Shown piece after piece: positions 17,031-24,885 of a stretch of 64,000 nucleotides of DNA; position 1 is the first letter of the stretch; the number at the start of each line of letters is the position of its first letter. Origin of the DNA: Pseudomonas pergaminensis (GTDB lineage: Bacteria; Pseudomonadota; Gammaproteobacteria; Pseudomonadales; Pseudomonadaceae); the NCBI RefSeq assembly GCF_024112395.2, contig NZ_CP078013.2:4154001-4218000 (forward strand). The letters run 5' to 3'. The position numbers and the translations under genes were made by a program. The notes under the pieces are model-generated. The model did no database searches. It worked only from the letters and a program-made list of their open reading frames with translations, and was not told the DNA's origin.

Positions 17031-17041
17031 TGGTATACCAT
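17031..17041. promoter_or_regulatory. GntR-type operator, site 2
   Basis: TGGTATACCA (17031-17040) is a perfect palindrome between the divergent DUF1330 (start 17005) and RibB-like (start 17074) genes and could control both. Flanking bases continue as TAATA on the right, matching the extended pattern at other sites. Confidence 0.6.
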
Positions 17042-17073
17042 AATACATACAACCAACAGACCGAGCATCCCCA

Positions 17074-18183
17074 ATGTCTTTCAACAGCATCGCAGACATC
17101 ATCGAAGACTATCGCCAGGGCAAGATGGTGCTCCTGGTTGACGACGAAGATCGGGAAAACGAAGGCGACCTTTTGCTGCCTGCGGCGTGTTGCACCGCCG
17201 AGACTATCAGTTTCATGGCCCGCGAAGCCCGTGGCCTGATCTGCCTGACCCTGACCGATGAACATTGCCAGCGCCTGGGCCTGGAACAGATGGTGCCAAG
17301 CAACGGCAGTGTGTTCAGCACCGCGTTTACCGTGTCCATCGAAGCCGCCACCGGCGTGACCACCGGCATCTCCGCCGCCGACCGCGCGCGCACGGTGGCG
17401 GCAGCCGTGGCTATCAACGCCGGGCCTGCGGACATTGTGCAGCCAGGGCATATCTTCCCGTTGCGCGCCAAGGACGGCGGCGTGCTGACCCGAGCCGGCC
17501 ACACCGAGGCTGGCTGCGACTTGGCACGCCTGGCCGGGCATGTACCGGCCTCAGTGATCGTCGAAGTGATGAACGACGACGGCACCATGGCCCGCCGACC
17601 TGAGCTTGAGGTGTTTGCGCGCAAGCACGGCATCAAGATCGGCACCATCGCCGACCTGATCCACTACCGCCTCAGCACCGAACGCACCGTGGTGCGCATC
17701 GGCGAACGTGACTTGCCCACGGTGCATGGCACCTTCCGCCTGATCACCTTCGAAGACCGCATCGACGGTGGCGTGCACATGGCGATGGTCATGGGCAACC
17801 TGCATCGCGATACGCCTGCGCTGGTCCGCGTGCATGTGATCGACCCGCTGCGCGACCTGGTTGGCGCCGACTACAGCGGCCCGTCCAACTGGACCCTGTG
17901 GGCGGCCTTGCAACGCGTCGCGGCAGAAGGCAGCGGCGTGGTAGTGGTGTTGGCCAATCATGAATCGTCCCAGGCATTGCTGGAGCGCGTGCCGCAGCTG
18001 ACCCAGGCGCCACGCCAGTTCAATCGCTCGCAGTCGCGGATTTACTCGGAAGTGGGCACCGGTGCACAGATTCTCCAAGACCTCGGCGTGGGCCAGTTGC
18101 GCCACCTCGGCCCGCCGCTGAAATACGCGGGCTTGACCGGTTATGACCTGGAAGTCGTGGAGAGCATTCCGTTCGTTGAGTGA
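17074..18183 (+). CDS. RibB paralogue: 3,4-dihydroxy-2-butanone-4-phosphate synthase with degenerate GTP cyclohydrolase II domain
   Basis: 369 residues. The N-terminal DHBP synthase half is intact: VDDEDRENEGD (residues 22-32), RAGHTEAGCDLARLAG and the HxxE-type end. The C-terminal half follows the GTP cyclohydrolase II frame, but where RibA has its zinc cysteines (in a ...GDxxxSLRCDCG... block) this protein reads VRVHVIDPLRDLVGADYSG and lacks them. Zinc-dependent cyclohydrolase activity is therefore unlikely. It makes the four-carbon precursor of riboflavin. Its place behind an operator shared with a flavin monooxygenase system suggests inducible boosting of flavin supply. Similar RibB forms with a dead RibA half are known in proteobacteria. 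Confidence 0.85.
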   Translation: MSFNSIADIIEDYRQGKMVLLVDDEDRENEGDLLLPAACCTAETISFMAREARGLICLTLTDEHCQRLGLEQMVPSNGSVFSTAFTVSIEAATGVTTGISAADRARTVAAAVAINAGPADIVQPGHIFPLRAKDGGVLTRAGHTEAGCDLARLAGHVPASVIVEVMNDDGTMARRPELEVFARKHGIKIGTIADLIHYRLSTERTVVRIGERDLPTVHGTFRLITFEDRIDGGVHMAMVMGNLHRDTPALVRVHVIDPLRDLVGADYSGPSNWTLWAALQRVAAEGSGVVVVLANHESSQALLERVPQLTQAPRQFNRSQSRIYSEVGTGAQILQDLGVGQLRHLGPPLKYAGLTGYDLEVVESIPFVE

Positions 18184-18226
18184 CGTCGGCCAGATGGCCG
18201 GTATGGCAAAATGCTTGCGCAAAGTT

Positions 18227-18252
18227 TGGAATACCATAATATGATATCCCAT
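18227..18252 (+). promoter_or_regulatory. GntR-type operator, site 3 (double)
   Basis: TGGAATACCA (18227-18236) is followed at 18241-18252 by ATGATATCCCAT, a 10-of-12 match to ATGGTATACCAT. They precede the ABC substrate-binding-protein gene at 18350. The 18-mer TTGGAATACCATAATATG here recurs exactly, on the other strand, in front of the NCS1 permease (site 4). Confidence 0.55.
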
Positions 18253-18349
18253 AGGTTGAATGACCCTTCAAGGGTCATCCACACCGACTGCTCCCGATAG
18301 GCGGGCACTCAAAAGCCCCGCTCATAAACACAACAATGAGGGCGTAAAA

Positions 18350-19375
18350 ATGGTGTTGAACACACGTATCAGCGCAGTCCTGTTCGCGGGTTTGCTGGCC
18401 ACCGCCAGCCATGCCGCCATGGCGGCCGAAAGCGTCAACTTCGTGAGCTGGGGCGGTAGCACCCAGGACGCACAGAAGCAGGCGTGGGCCGACCCTTTCG
18501 GCAAGGCCAGCGGCATCACTGTGGTACAGGACGGCCCGACCGACTACGGCAAACTCAAGGCCATGGTCGAAAGCGGCAACGTGCAATGGGACGTGGTGGA
18601 TGTGGAGGCTGATTTTGCCTTGCGCGCCGCCGCCGAAGGGCTGCTCGAACCCCTGGATTTCTCGGTGATCCAGCGCGACAAGATCGACCCGCGCTTCGTC
18701 TCCGACCATGGCGTAGGCTCGTTCTTCTTCTCCTTCGTGCTCGGCTACAACGAAGGCAAGCTGGGCGCCGGCAAGCCGCAGGACTGGGCCGCGCTGTTCG
18801 ACACCAAGACCTACCCCGGCAAACGTGCGCTCTACAAATGGCCAAGCCCCGGCGTGCTCGAACTGGCATTGCTGGCCGACGGCGTCCCCGCCGACAAGCT
18901 CTACCCACTGGACCTGGATCGCGCCTTCAAGAAGCTCGACACCATCAAGAAAGACATCGTCTGGTGGGGCGGCGGCGCGCAGTCGCAACAACTGCTGGCC
19001 TCCGGTGAAGTCAGCATGGGCCAGTTCTGGAACGGCCGCATCCACGCCCTGCAGGAAGATGGCGCCCCCGTGGGCGTAAGCTGGAAGCAGAACCTGGTGA
19101 TGGCCGACATCCTCGTGGTGCCCAAAGGCACCAAGAACAAGGCCGCCGCGATGAAGTTCCTGGCCAGTGCCAGCAGCGCCAAAGGCCAGGCCGACTTCTC
19201 TAACCTGACTGCTTATGCACCGGTGAACATCGACAGCGTACAGCGCCTGGATTCGGTCCTTGCGCCCAACCTGCCGACGGCGTATGTCAAGGACCAGATC
19301 ACCCTCGATTTCGCCTACTGGGCCAAGAACGGCCCGGCCATTGCGACACGGTGGAATGAATGGCTAGTCAAATGA
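18350..19375 (+). CDS. ABC transporter substrate-binding protein (polyamine/PotD-like)
   Basis: 341 residues with a Sec signal peptide cleaved near residue 26 (LLATASHAAMA|AES). The mature part starts VNFVSWGGSTQDAQKQAW, the pattern of PotD/PotF-type extracellular solute-binding proteins, and has KWPSPGVLELALLADG and VSMGQFWNGR. It binds the substrate in the periplasm for the two permeases and the ATPase that follow. The start at 18350 has GAGG just upstream; an earlier in-frame start lacks a signal sequence context. Preceded by a double operator, so substrate import is co-regulated with catabolism. Polyamine-type specificity is only a family label. Confidence 0.85.
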   Translation: MVLNTRISAVLFAGLLATASHAAMAAESVNFVSWGGSTQDAQKQAWADPFGKASGITVVQDGPTDYGKLKAMVESGNVQWDVVDVEADFALRAAAEGLLEPLDFSVIQRDKIDPRFVSDHGVGSFFFSFVLGYNEGKLGAGKPQDWAALFDTKTYPGKRALYKWPSPGVLELALLADGVPADKLYPLDLDRAFKKLDTIKKDIVWWGGGAQSQQLLASGEVSMGQFWNGRIHALQEDGAPVGVSWKQNLVMADILVVPKGTKNKAAAMKFLASASSAKGQADFSNLTAYAPVNIDSVQRLDSVLAPNLPTAYVKDQITLDFAYWAKNGPAIATRWNEWLVK

Positions 19376-20289
19376 AAATGACGGCAACCACGCCGACCGG
19401 GAGCGCCCTCGGCGCTGCCGGCGCGGTTTCCCGCAACAGTCGGGCACCGTCCCTGGCGCAGCGCTGGCGGGGGTCGAGCAATCTGATCCCGGCCCTGTTG
19501 TTCCTCGGTCTGTTCTTCCTCGCACCATTGATCGGCCTGCTGCTGCGTGGCGTGCTGGAGCCGGTGCCGGGCCTGGGCAACTATGAACAACTGTTCGCCA
19601 ACTCGGCGTACGCGCGCGTGCTGCTCAACACCTTTTCGGTGGCCGGCCTGGTGACGCTGTTCAGCCTGTTGCTGGGTTTCCCGCTGGCGTGGGTCATTAC
19701 CTTGGTGCCACGTGGATGGGGGCGCTGGATCCTGAATATCGTGCTGCTGTCGATGTGGACCAGCCTGCTCGCCCGCACCTATTCCTGGCTGGTCTTGCTG
19801 CAAGCCTCCGGCGTGATCAACAAAGTGCTGATGGCGATGGGCATCATCGATCAACCGCTGGAAATGGTGCACAACCTTACCGGCGTGGTCATCGGCATGA
19901 GCTACATCATGATCCCGTTCATCGTGCTGCCGCTGCAGGCGACCATGCAGGCTATCGACCCGATGATCCTGCAAGCCGGCGCCATTTGTGGTGCCAGCCC
20001 GTGGACCAACTTCTTGCGCGTATTCCTGCCGCTGTGCCGGCCGGGGCTGTTCTCCGGCGGCTTGATGGTGTTCGTGATGTCGCTCGGTTACTACGTCACC
20101 CCGGCGTTGCTTGGCGGTGCGCAGAACATGATGCTGCCCGAGTTCATCATCCAGCAGGTGCAATCATTCCTCAACTGGGGCCTGGCCAGTGCCGGCGCGG
20201 CATTGCTGATTTTCATCACGCTGGTGCTGTTCTACTTCTACCTGAAGCTCCAGCCGGAATCCCCGGTTGGCGCCAGCAACGCGAGGTAA
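19372..20289 (+). CDS. ABC transporter permease (PotB-like)
   Basis: 305 residues with about six membrane helices (LIPALLFLGLFFLAPLIGLL first) and the EAA-type cytoplasmic loop around ICGASPWTNFLRVFLPLCRPG that contacts the ATPase. It is one half of the inner-membrane channel. I place the start at 19372, where ATG overlaps the stop of the binding-protein gene (ATGA); an ATG at 19360 is also in frame. The order binding protein, permease, permease, ATPase is that of a complete polyamine-type importer. Confidence 0.85.
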   Translation: MKMTATTPTGSALGAAGAVSRNSRAPSLAQRWRGSSNLIPALLFLGLFFLAPLIGLLLRGVLEPVPGLGNYEQLFANSAYARVLLNTFSVAGLVTLFSLLLGFPLAWVITLVPRGWGRWILNIVLLSMWTSLLARTYSWLVLLQASGVINKVLMAMGIIDQPLEMVHNLTGVVIGMSYIMIPFIVLPLQATMQAIDPMILQAGAICGASPWTNFLRVFLPLCRPGLFSGGLMVFVMSLGYYVTPALLGGAQNMMLPEFIIQQVQSFLNWGLASAGAALLIFITLVLFYFYLKLQPESPVGASNAR

Positions 20290-20295
20290 GCTGTC

Positions 20296-21105
20296 ATGCT
20301 CCTGACTCCCAATGCCATGAGCCGCAGGATGCGCTTGGGCCTCTATACCACCACCGGCTTGATTGGTTTATTCCTGCTGTTGCCGATCGTGTTTATCGTG
20401 CTGCTGTCGTTCGGTTCATCCCAGTGGCTGGTGTTCCCGCCGCCGGGCTGGACGCTGAAATGGTACGGCCAGTTTTTCTCCAATGCCGACTGGATGAACG
20501 CGGCGATGGCCAGCCTCAAGGTGGCGGTGCTGACCACCGTGTTCGCCGTCGCGTTGGGCCTGCCCACCGCGTTTGCCCTGGTGCGTGGCCGCTTCCCCGG
20601 CCGCGAACTGCTCTATGGTCTGTTCACCTTGCCGATGATCGTGCCGCTGGTGATCATCGCCGTGGCGGTGTATGCGCTGTTCCTCAAGCTCGGCTACACC
20701 GGCACGATGTTCGCCTTTGTGGTCAGCCACGTGATCGTTGCGCTGCCGTTCACCATCATCTCGATCATCAATTCGCTGAAGCTGTTCGACCAATCGATTG
20801 AAGACGCGGCGGTCATCTGCGGCGCGTCACGTGTGCAGGCGGTGTTCAAGGTGACCTTTCCGGCAATACGCCCTGGCATGGTGGCCGGTGCCCTGTTCGC
20901 CTTCCTGGTCTCGTGGGACGAGGTGGTGCTCAGCGTGATGATGGCCAGCCCGACCCTGCAAACCCTTCCCGTAAAAATGTGGACCACCCTGCGCCAGGAC
21001 CTGACGCCTGTGATCGCCGTCGCCTCGACGTTGTTGATCGGCCTGTCGGTGCTGGTCATGGTGATTGCCGCCGTCGCTCGTCGACGCACTGAAACCCGCG
21101 CTTGA
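20296..21105 (+). CDS. ABC transporter permease (PotC-like)
   Basis: 269 residues with six predicted helices (LIGLFLLLPIVFIVLLSF near the N terminus) and the EAA loop ICGASRVQAVFKVTFPAIRPG. It forms the second half of the channel with the preceding PotB-like protein, 6 bases upstream. An ATG eight codons in is an alternative start. The protein has no extra domains and looks intact. Confidence 0.85.
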   Translation: MLLTPNAMSRRMRLGLYTTTGLIGLFLLLPIVFIVLLSFGSSQWLVFPPPGWTLKWYGQFFSNADWMNAAMASLKVAVLTTVFAVALGLPTAFALVRGRFPGRELLYGLFTLPMIVPLVIIAVAVYALFLKLGYTGTMFAFVVSHVIVALPFTIISIINSLKLFDQSIEDAAVICGASRVQAVFKVTFPAIRPGMVAGALFAFLVSWDEVVLSVMMASPTLQTLPVKMWTTLRQDLTPVIAVASTLLIGLSVLVMVIAAVARRRTETRA

Positions 21106-21122
21106 GCGCCTAGGATTAAGAC

Positions 21123-22277
21123 ATGAGTGCAGTGATCAAAGACCCCGCCCAGCACCCAGACCAACCCCTGGTCAGCCTGCGCAACCTGAACAAGTACTAC
21201 GGCGAATTCGCCGCCGTGGACAACCTCTCGCTGGACATCAAAGACGGTGAATTCCTCACCTTCCTCGGCTCCAGCGGCTCGGGCAAGAGCACCACCCTGT
21301 CGATGCTCGCCGGCTTCGAAACGCCAAGCAGCGGCGAAATCCTGGTAGGCGGCCAGTCGCTGGTCAATGTGCCGCCGCACAAGCGCGATATCGGCATGGT
21401 GTTCCAGCGTTACTCGCTGTTTCCGCACCTGTCGGTGCGCGACAACATCGCGTTCCCCCTGGCGATCCGCAAACTGGCCAGCGCCGAGCGTGAGAAGCGT
21501 GTCGACGCCATGCTCAAGCTGGTGCAGTTGGAACCGTTCGCCCACCGCCGCCCCTCGCAACTGTCTGGCGGCCAGCAGCAACGGGTCGCCATCGCCCGGG
21601 CACTGGTGTACGAACCGCGCATCCTGCTGATGGACGAACCTCTCGGCGCCCTCGACAAAAAACTGCGAGAAGACCTGCAGGACGAACTGCGCCAACTGCA
21701 CCGACGCCTGGGCATCACCATCGTCTACGTGACCCACGACCAGGAAGAAGCCATGCGCCTGTCCCAGCGCATCGCGATTTTCAGCCACGGCAAGATCGTC
21801 GGCCTGGGCAGTGGGTTCGACCTGTACCAGAACCCGCCGAATGCGTTCGTCGCCTCGTTCCTCGGCAACTCCAACTTCCTCAAGCTCAAGGCCCAGGGCA
21901 ATGCGGCGGCGTCGTTTGAAGGGCAGTCGTTGTCAATCCGCCTGACCAGCGGCCTGCACACCGAGCAGGAGGTGCTGCTGATGGTGCGCCCGGAAAAAGC
22001 CCTGGCGCTGAGCGCGGAACAGGCTGCTGAACAACCTTTGACGGCGGGCTGGAACGAAGTGTCGGCGATTGTGGGCGAAGTGCTGTTCCTCGGCGAAAGC
22101 CAGACCTGCACGGTGAAAACCCTCGGCGGTACCTCGATGACCGTCAAGGCGCTGTCTGCCGCCGGCATGCCGCTCAAGGCTGGCGACCCAGTGCGTGTAC
22201 GCTGGGCCACGGCGGATGCGTGTGTGTATACCGAGTGGACGGAAAGCGATTTGAACAAGGCCGCCGGCGCTCATTGA
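21123..22277 (+). CDS. ABC transporter ATP-binding protein (PotA-like)
   Basis: 384 residues. Walker A GSSGSGKST, Q-loop VFQRYSLFPHLSV, signature LSGGQQQR, Walker B ILLMDEP and the switch His in VTHDQEEA are all intact. The C-terminal third is a TOBE-type regulatory domain, typical of PotA/CysA-class importers. It energises the importer encoded by the three preceding genes. A strong terminator follows 10 bases after the stop. Confidence 0.9.
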   Translation: MSAVIKDPAQHPDQPLVSLRNLNKYYGEFAAVDNLSLDIKDGEFLTFLGSSGSGKSTTLSMLAGFETPSSGEILVGGQSLVNVPPHKRDIGMVFQRYSLFPHLSVRDNIAFPLAIRKLASAEREKRVDAMLKLVQLEPFAHRRPSQLSGGQQQRVAIARALVYEPRILLMDEPLGALDKKLREDLQDELRQLHRRLGITIVYVTHDQEEAMRLSQRIAIFSHGKIVGLGSGFDLYQNPPNAFVASFLGNSNFLKLKAQGNAAASFEGQSLSIRLTSGLHTEQEVLLMVRPEKALALSAEQAAEQPLTAGWNEVSAIVGEVLFLGESQTCTVKTLGGTSMTVKALSAAGMPLKAGDPVRVRWATADACVYTEWTESDLNKAAGAH

Positions 22278-22287
22278 GTCACCCTTG

Positions 22288-22323
22288 GGCCGCCACAACG
22301 TCGGGTTGTGGCGGCCTTTTTTT
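22288..22323 (+). terminator. Rho-independent terminator of the ABC importer operon
   Basis: A perfect 12-bp stem (GGCCGCCACAAC at 22288-22299 pairing with GTTGTGGCGGCC at 22305-22316), a 5-base loop and seven T residues. It ends the plus-strand ABC operon. Confidence 0.93.
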
Positions 22324-22383
22324 GCCTAAGTATCGCGTGCGTAAATCACACCCTCGATCCAGATGTCGATCCCGGTTAAACAG

Positions 22384-22471
22384 GTGGGAGCGGGCTTGCT
22401 CGCGAATGCAGTGTGTCAGCCCATACATCCAGTGACTGACACTCGGCATTCGCGAGCAAGCCCGCTCCCAC
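22384..22471. repeat. REP doublet (inverted pair)
   Basis: Two REP sequences facing each other with perfect 26-base arms, at 22384-22409 and 22446-22471 (GTGGGAGCGGGCTTGCTCGC core). It lies between the ABC terminator and the end of the NCS1 permease gene, the usual place for such REPIN-type elements in fluorescent pseudomonads. Confidence 0.9.
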
Positions 22472-22514
22472 TTTTGAATCGTGATAAATCAGACCAATAA
22501 CGTTCAGCACACGA

Positions 22515-23921
22515 TCAGTCGGAGTAGCCCAACCGCGCGGCCCTGACCTTCTGGATATGTGGACGTGTCGCCAGGCAGTAATAAAGCGGACACGTCACTA
22601 CCAACCCCACTAGCCACGACAGGTCCGCGCCTTCCACCAGGTTGGCCCACGGCCCCACATACAGCGATGTATTGGCAAACGGCAGTTGCACGATAATGCC
22701 GATGAAATACGCGACGATCGCATGCAGGTTGAACCGCCCGTAAACCCCGCCATCCGCGCGGAAGATCGAGGCAATGTCGTAGGCGCCGCGCTTGATGATG
22801 TAGAAGTCGATCAGGTTGATCGACGCCCACGGCACCAGCACCAGCAACAGGGCGAGGATCAGGCCGATGAACTGCGAGATGAAGTCCGCCGACGTGCCCA
22901 GCGCGACCACGCAGCAACCGGCAAGGACCACGCCCGACAGCACCACGCGCACCTTGATGCTCGGCGTCCACTGGCTGGCGAAGGTCTGGATCGAGGTGAT
23001 GATCGACAGCACCGCGCCATACAGATTCAGGGCGTTGTGGCTGATGATGTTGAGCAGGAACAGCACCATCAAAATCGGGCCGAGCCAGCCGGTGGCTTGC
23101 TTGACCGCGACCATGGCTTCGGTGCCCTCCGGCGTCGCCAGCGCTGCAACCAGGCCGAACGCGAAGGACAAGATGGTGCCCAGGGTCGCGCCCAGGTAGG
23201 TCGCGATAAACGGCCGGGTAATGCCGATATCTGCCGGCAGGTAGCGCGAGTAATCGCTGGTGTAGGGTGAGAAGCTGATCTGCCAGATCACGCCAAGCGA
23301 CACCGTGGCTAGCCAGCCGGCGGCATTGAAGCCGCCACGGGTGAAGAAGTCTGCCGGCAGGTCATGGGCAAAGATGTAGATGAAGCCGGCCAGCAACGCG
23401 CTGCCCATCACCCAGGTGCCGATGCGGTTGAGGCTATGGATAAAGCGGTAGCCGATCACGCCGATGGCCGTGGCGCTGAGGGCGCCGATAAGGATACTCG
23501 CCGGCACCGGAACCGAAGGCACGATGCCAACGATGGACTTGCCCGCCAGCACGATGTTGGAAATGAAGAAACCGATGTAGATCAACGCCGCGAAGAACAC
23601 AATCAGCAGCGCGCCATAACGGCCGAATTGCCCACGGCTCTGCACCATCTGCGGGATACCCATACGCGGGCCCTGGGCCGACGCGAGGGCAATCACGACG
23701 CCGCCGAGCATATGCCCGAGGGCAATCGCCAGCAGCCCCCACATCAGGTTGAGATGGAACACCTGGGCCACCATGGCACCGGTGACAATGGGCAGCGGTG
23801 CGATGTTGGTGCTGAACCATAAAGTGAACAGGTCGCGGGCCTTTCCATGGCGCTCTGCGGGAGGGACGTAATCGACCGTGTGATTCTCGATCAGGGGATC
23901 TTGCCGGGACATCTGGGGCAT
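22515..23921 (-). CDS. NCS1-family cytosine/purine/allantoin-type permease
   Basis: 468 residues with about 12 membrane segments. It has the NCS1 N-terminal segment (LFTLWFSTNIAPLPIVTGAM), ISFSPYTSDYSRYLP in the middle and NIISHNALNLYGAVLS. Proteins of this family import nucleobases, hydantoins, allantoin, thiamine or related ring compounds. The operator in its upstream region (site 4) ties it to the GntR regulon, making it a second uptake route beside the ABC importer and pointing to a nitrogen-containing ring as substrate. ATG at 23921 is used; ATG at 23912 is possible. Neither has a strong ribosome site. Confidence 0.87.
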   Translation of the reverse strand: MPQMSRQDPLIENHTVDYVPPAERHGKARDLFTLWFSTNIAPLPIVTGAMVAQVFHLNLMWGLLAIALGHMLGGVVIALASAQGPRMGIPQMVQSRGQFGRYGALLIVFFAALIYIGFFISNIVLAGKSIVGIVPSVPVPASILIGALSATAIGVIGYRFIHSLNRIGTWVMGSALLAGFIYIFAHDLPADFFTRGGFNAAGWLATVSLGVIWQISFSPYTSDYSRYLPADIGITRPFIATYLGATLGTILSFAFGLVAALATPEGTEAMVAVKQATGWLGPILMVLFLLNIISHNALNLYGAVLSIITSIQTFASQWTPSIKVRVVLSGVVLAGCCVVALGTSADFISQFIGLILALLLVLVPWASINLIDFYIIKRGAYDIASIFRADGGVYGRFNLHAIVAYFIGIIVQLPFANTSLYVGPWANLVEGADLSWLVGLVVTCPLYYCLATRPHIQKVRAARLGYSD

Positions 23922-24003
23922 GGAAATGAACTCGCGTTTGTCTGATCTTATAGTTGTTTGACGCCATACCGGGGACGCTTCATGGCCGCCCCTCAGATGA
24001 AGA

Positions 24004-24022
24004 CCATATTATGGTATTCCAA
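24004..24022 (-). promoter_or_regulatory. GntR-type operator, site 4
   Basis: TGGTATTCCA (24012-24021) with left flank CATATTA; read on the minus strand it gives the 18-mer TTGGAATACCATAATATG, identical to site 3. It is about 90 bases upstream of the NCS1 permease start. The 322-base gap 23922-24243 holds only sites 4 and 5 as recognisable signals and no gene. Confidence 0.6.
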
Positions 24023-24183
24023 CATTTTCACAAGACTGATCCGTAGTCCTGGCGCGCATCTGATCCGTAATTGTGCCACAGGCTTTCACCTCACCTCATG
24101 GCAAACCCCCCGTATTTATTGGTTATAAGACCAAAGGCTGACGTTCATCGGGTGGCTTAAAAAGCTGTTGCTTAGATTGTATT

Positions 24184-24195
24184 ACGGTATACCAT
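24184..24195 (+). promoter_or_regulatory. GntR-type operator, site 5
   Basis: ACGGTATACCAT, 11 of 12 bases matching ATGGTATACCAT, lies 49 bases before the second flavin reductase gene (24244). Confidence 0.6.
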
Positions 24196-24243
24196 CAGAC
24201 CTACAAACTTATAAAAACCGCTCTACCCTAAGAGGACCGTCCC

Positions 24244-24729
24244 ATGATCGATGCCGCCATCTACAAACAAGTGATGGGTTCTTTTCCGTCCGGGGTCACC
24301 GTGATCACCACACTGGACGACGACGGCCAAGTCGTCGGGCTGACCGCCAGTGCCTTCAGCTCGCTGTCGATGGACCCGGCGCTGGTGCTGTTTTGCCCCA
24401 ACTACAGCTCCGACTCGTACCCGGTGTTGATCAAGAACAAACGCTTTGCCATCCACGTGCTCTCCGGTGGGCAGCAGACCGAAGCCTACGCCTTCGCGCG
24501 CAAGGGCAAGGACAAGGCCCAGGGCATTGAATGGACCTTGAGCGAGCTGGGCAACCCGATCCTGGCCAATGCCACGGCAGTGATCGAGTGCGAGTTGTGG
24601 CGCGAATACGAAGGCGGCGACCACGCGATCATGGTCGGCTCGGTCAAGAACCTGATCGTGCCCCAGCAGAACGCCGGGCCACTGGTGTATTGCCACGGCA
24701 AGATGGGCGCCCTGCCCCTGCCGGCCTGA
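24244..24729 (+). CDS. Flavin reductase family protein, copy 2
   Basis: 161 residues, the same length as copy 1 at 13671 and alike along its whole length (FPSGVTVITT, LTASAFSSLSMDPALVLFC, GGDHAIMVGSVKNL). It has its own operator (site 5) and GAGG ribosome site, and is transcribed alone. Two closely related reductases in one regulon could feed two monooxygenases, or give redundancy after duplication. The differences are spread through the protein, so the duplication is not recent. Confidence 0.87.
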   Translation: MIDAAIYKQVMGSFPSGVTVITTLDDDGQVVGLTASAFSSLSMDPALVLFCPNYSSDSYPVLIKNKRFAIHVLSGGQQTEAYAFARKGKDKAQGIEWTLSELGNPILANATAVIECELWREYEGGDHAIMVGSVKNLIVPQQNAGPLVYCHGKMGALPLPA

Positions 24730-24761
24730 TACCCCTATTTGAAGGCACCACACATCAAAAT

Positions 24762-24849
24762 GTGGGAGCGGGCTTGCTCGCGAAGGCAGTCTTTCAGTCG
24801 ATGCATTCAGTGACTGACACACCGCATTGGCGAGCAAGCCCGCTCTCAC
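24762..24849. repeat. REP doublet (inverted pair)
   Basis: Facing REP sequences between the convergent flavin reductase 2 and the chemoreceptor remnant. Arms begin GTGGGAGCGGGCTTGCTCGC (24762) and end near 24849; the arms have a few mismatches. Confidence 0.87.
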
Positions 24850-24885
24850 CTTTTTTGCATTTCAAATAAAAGCAAGCGGCGGTGG

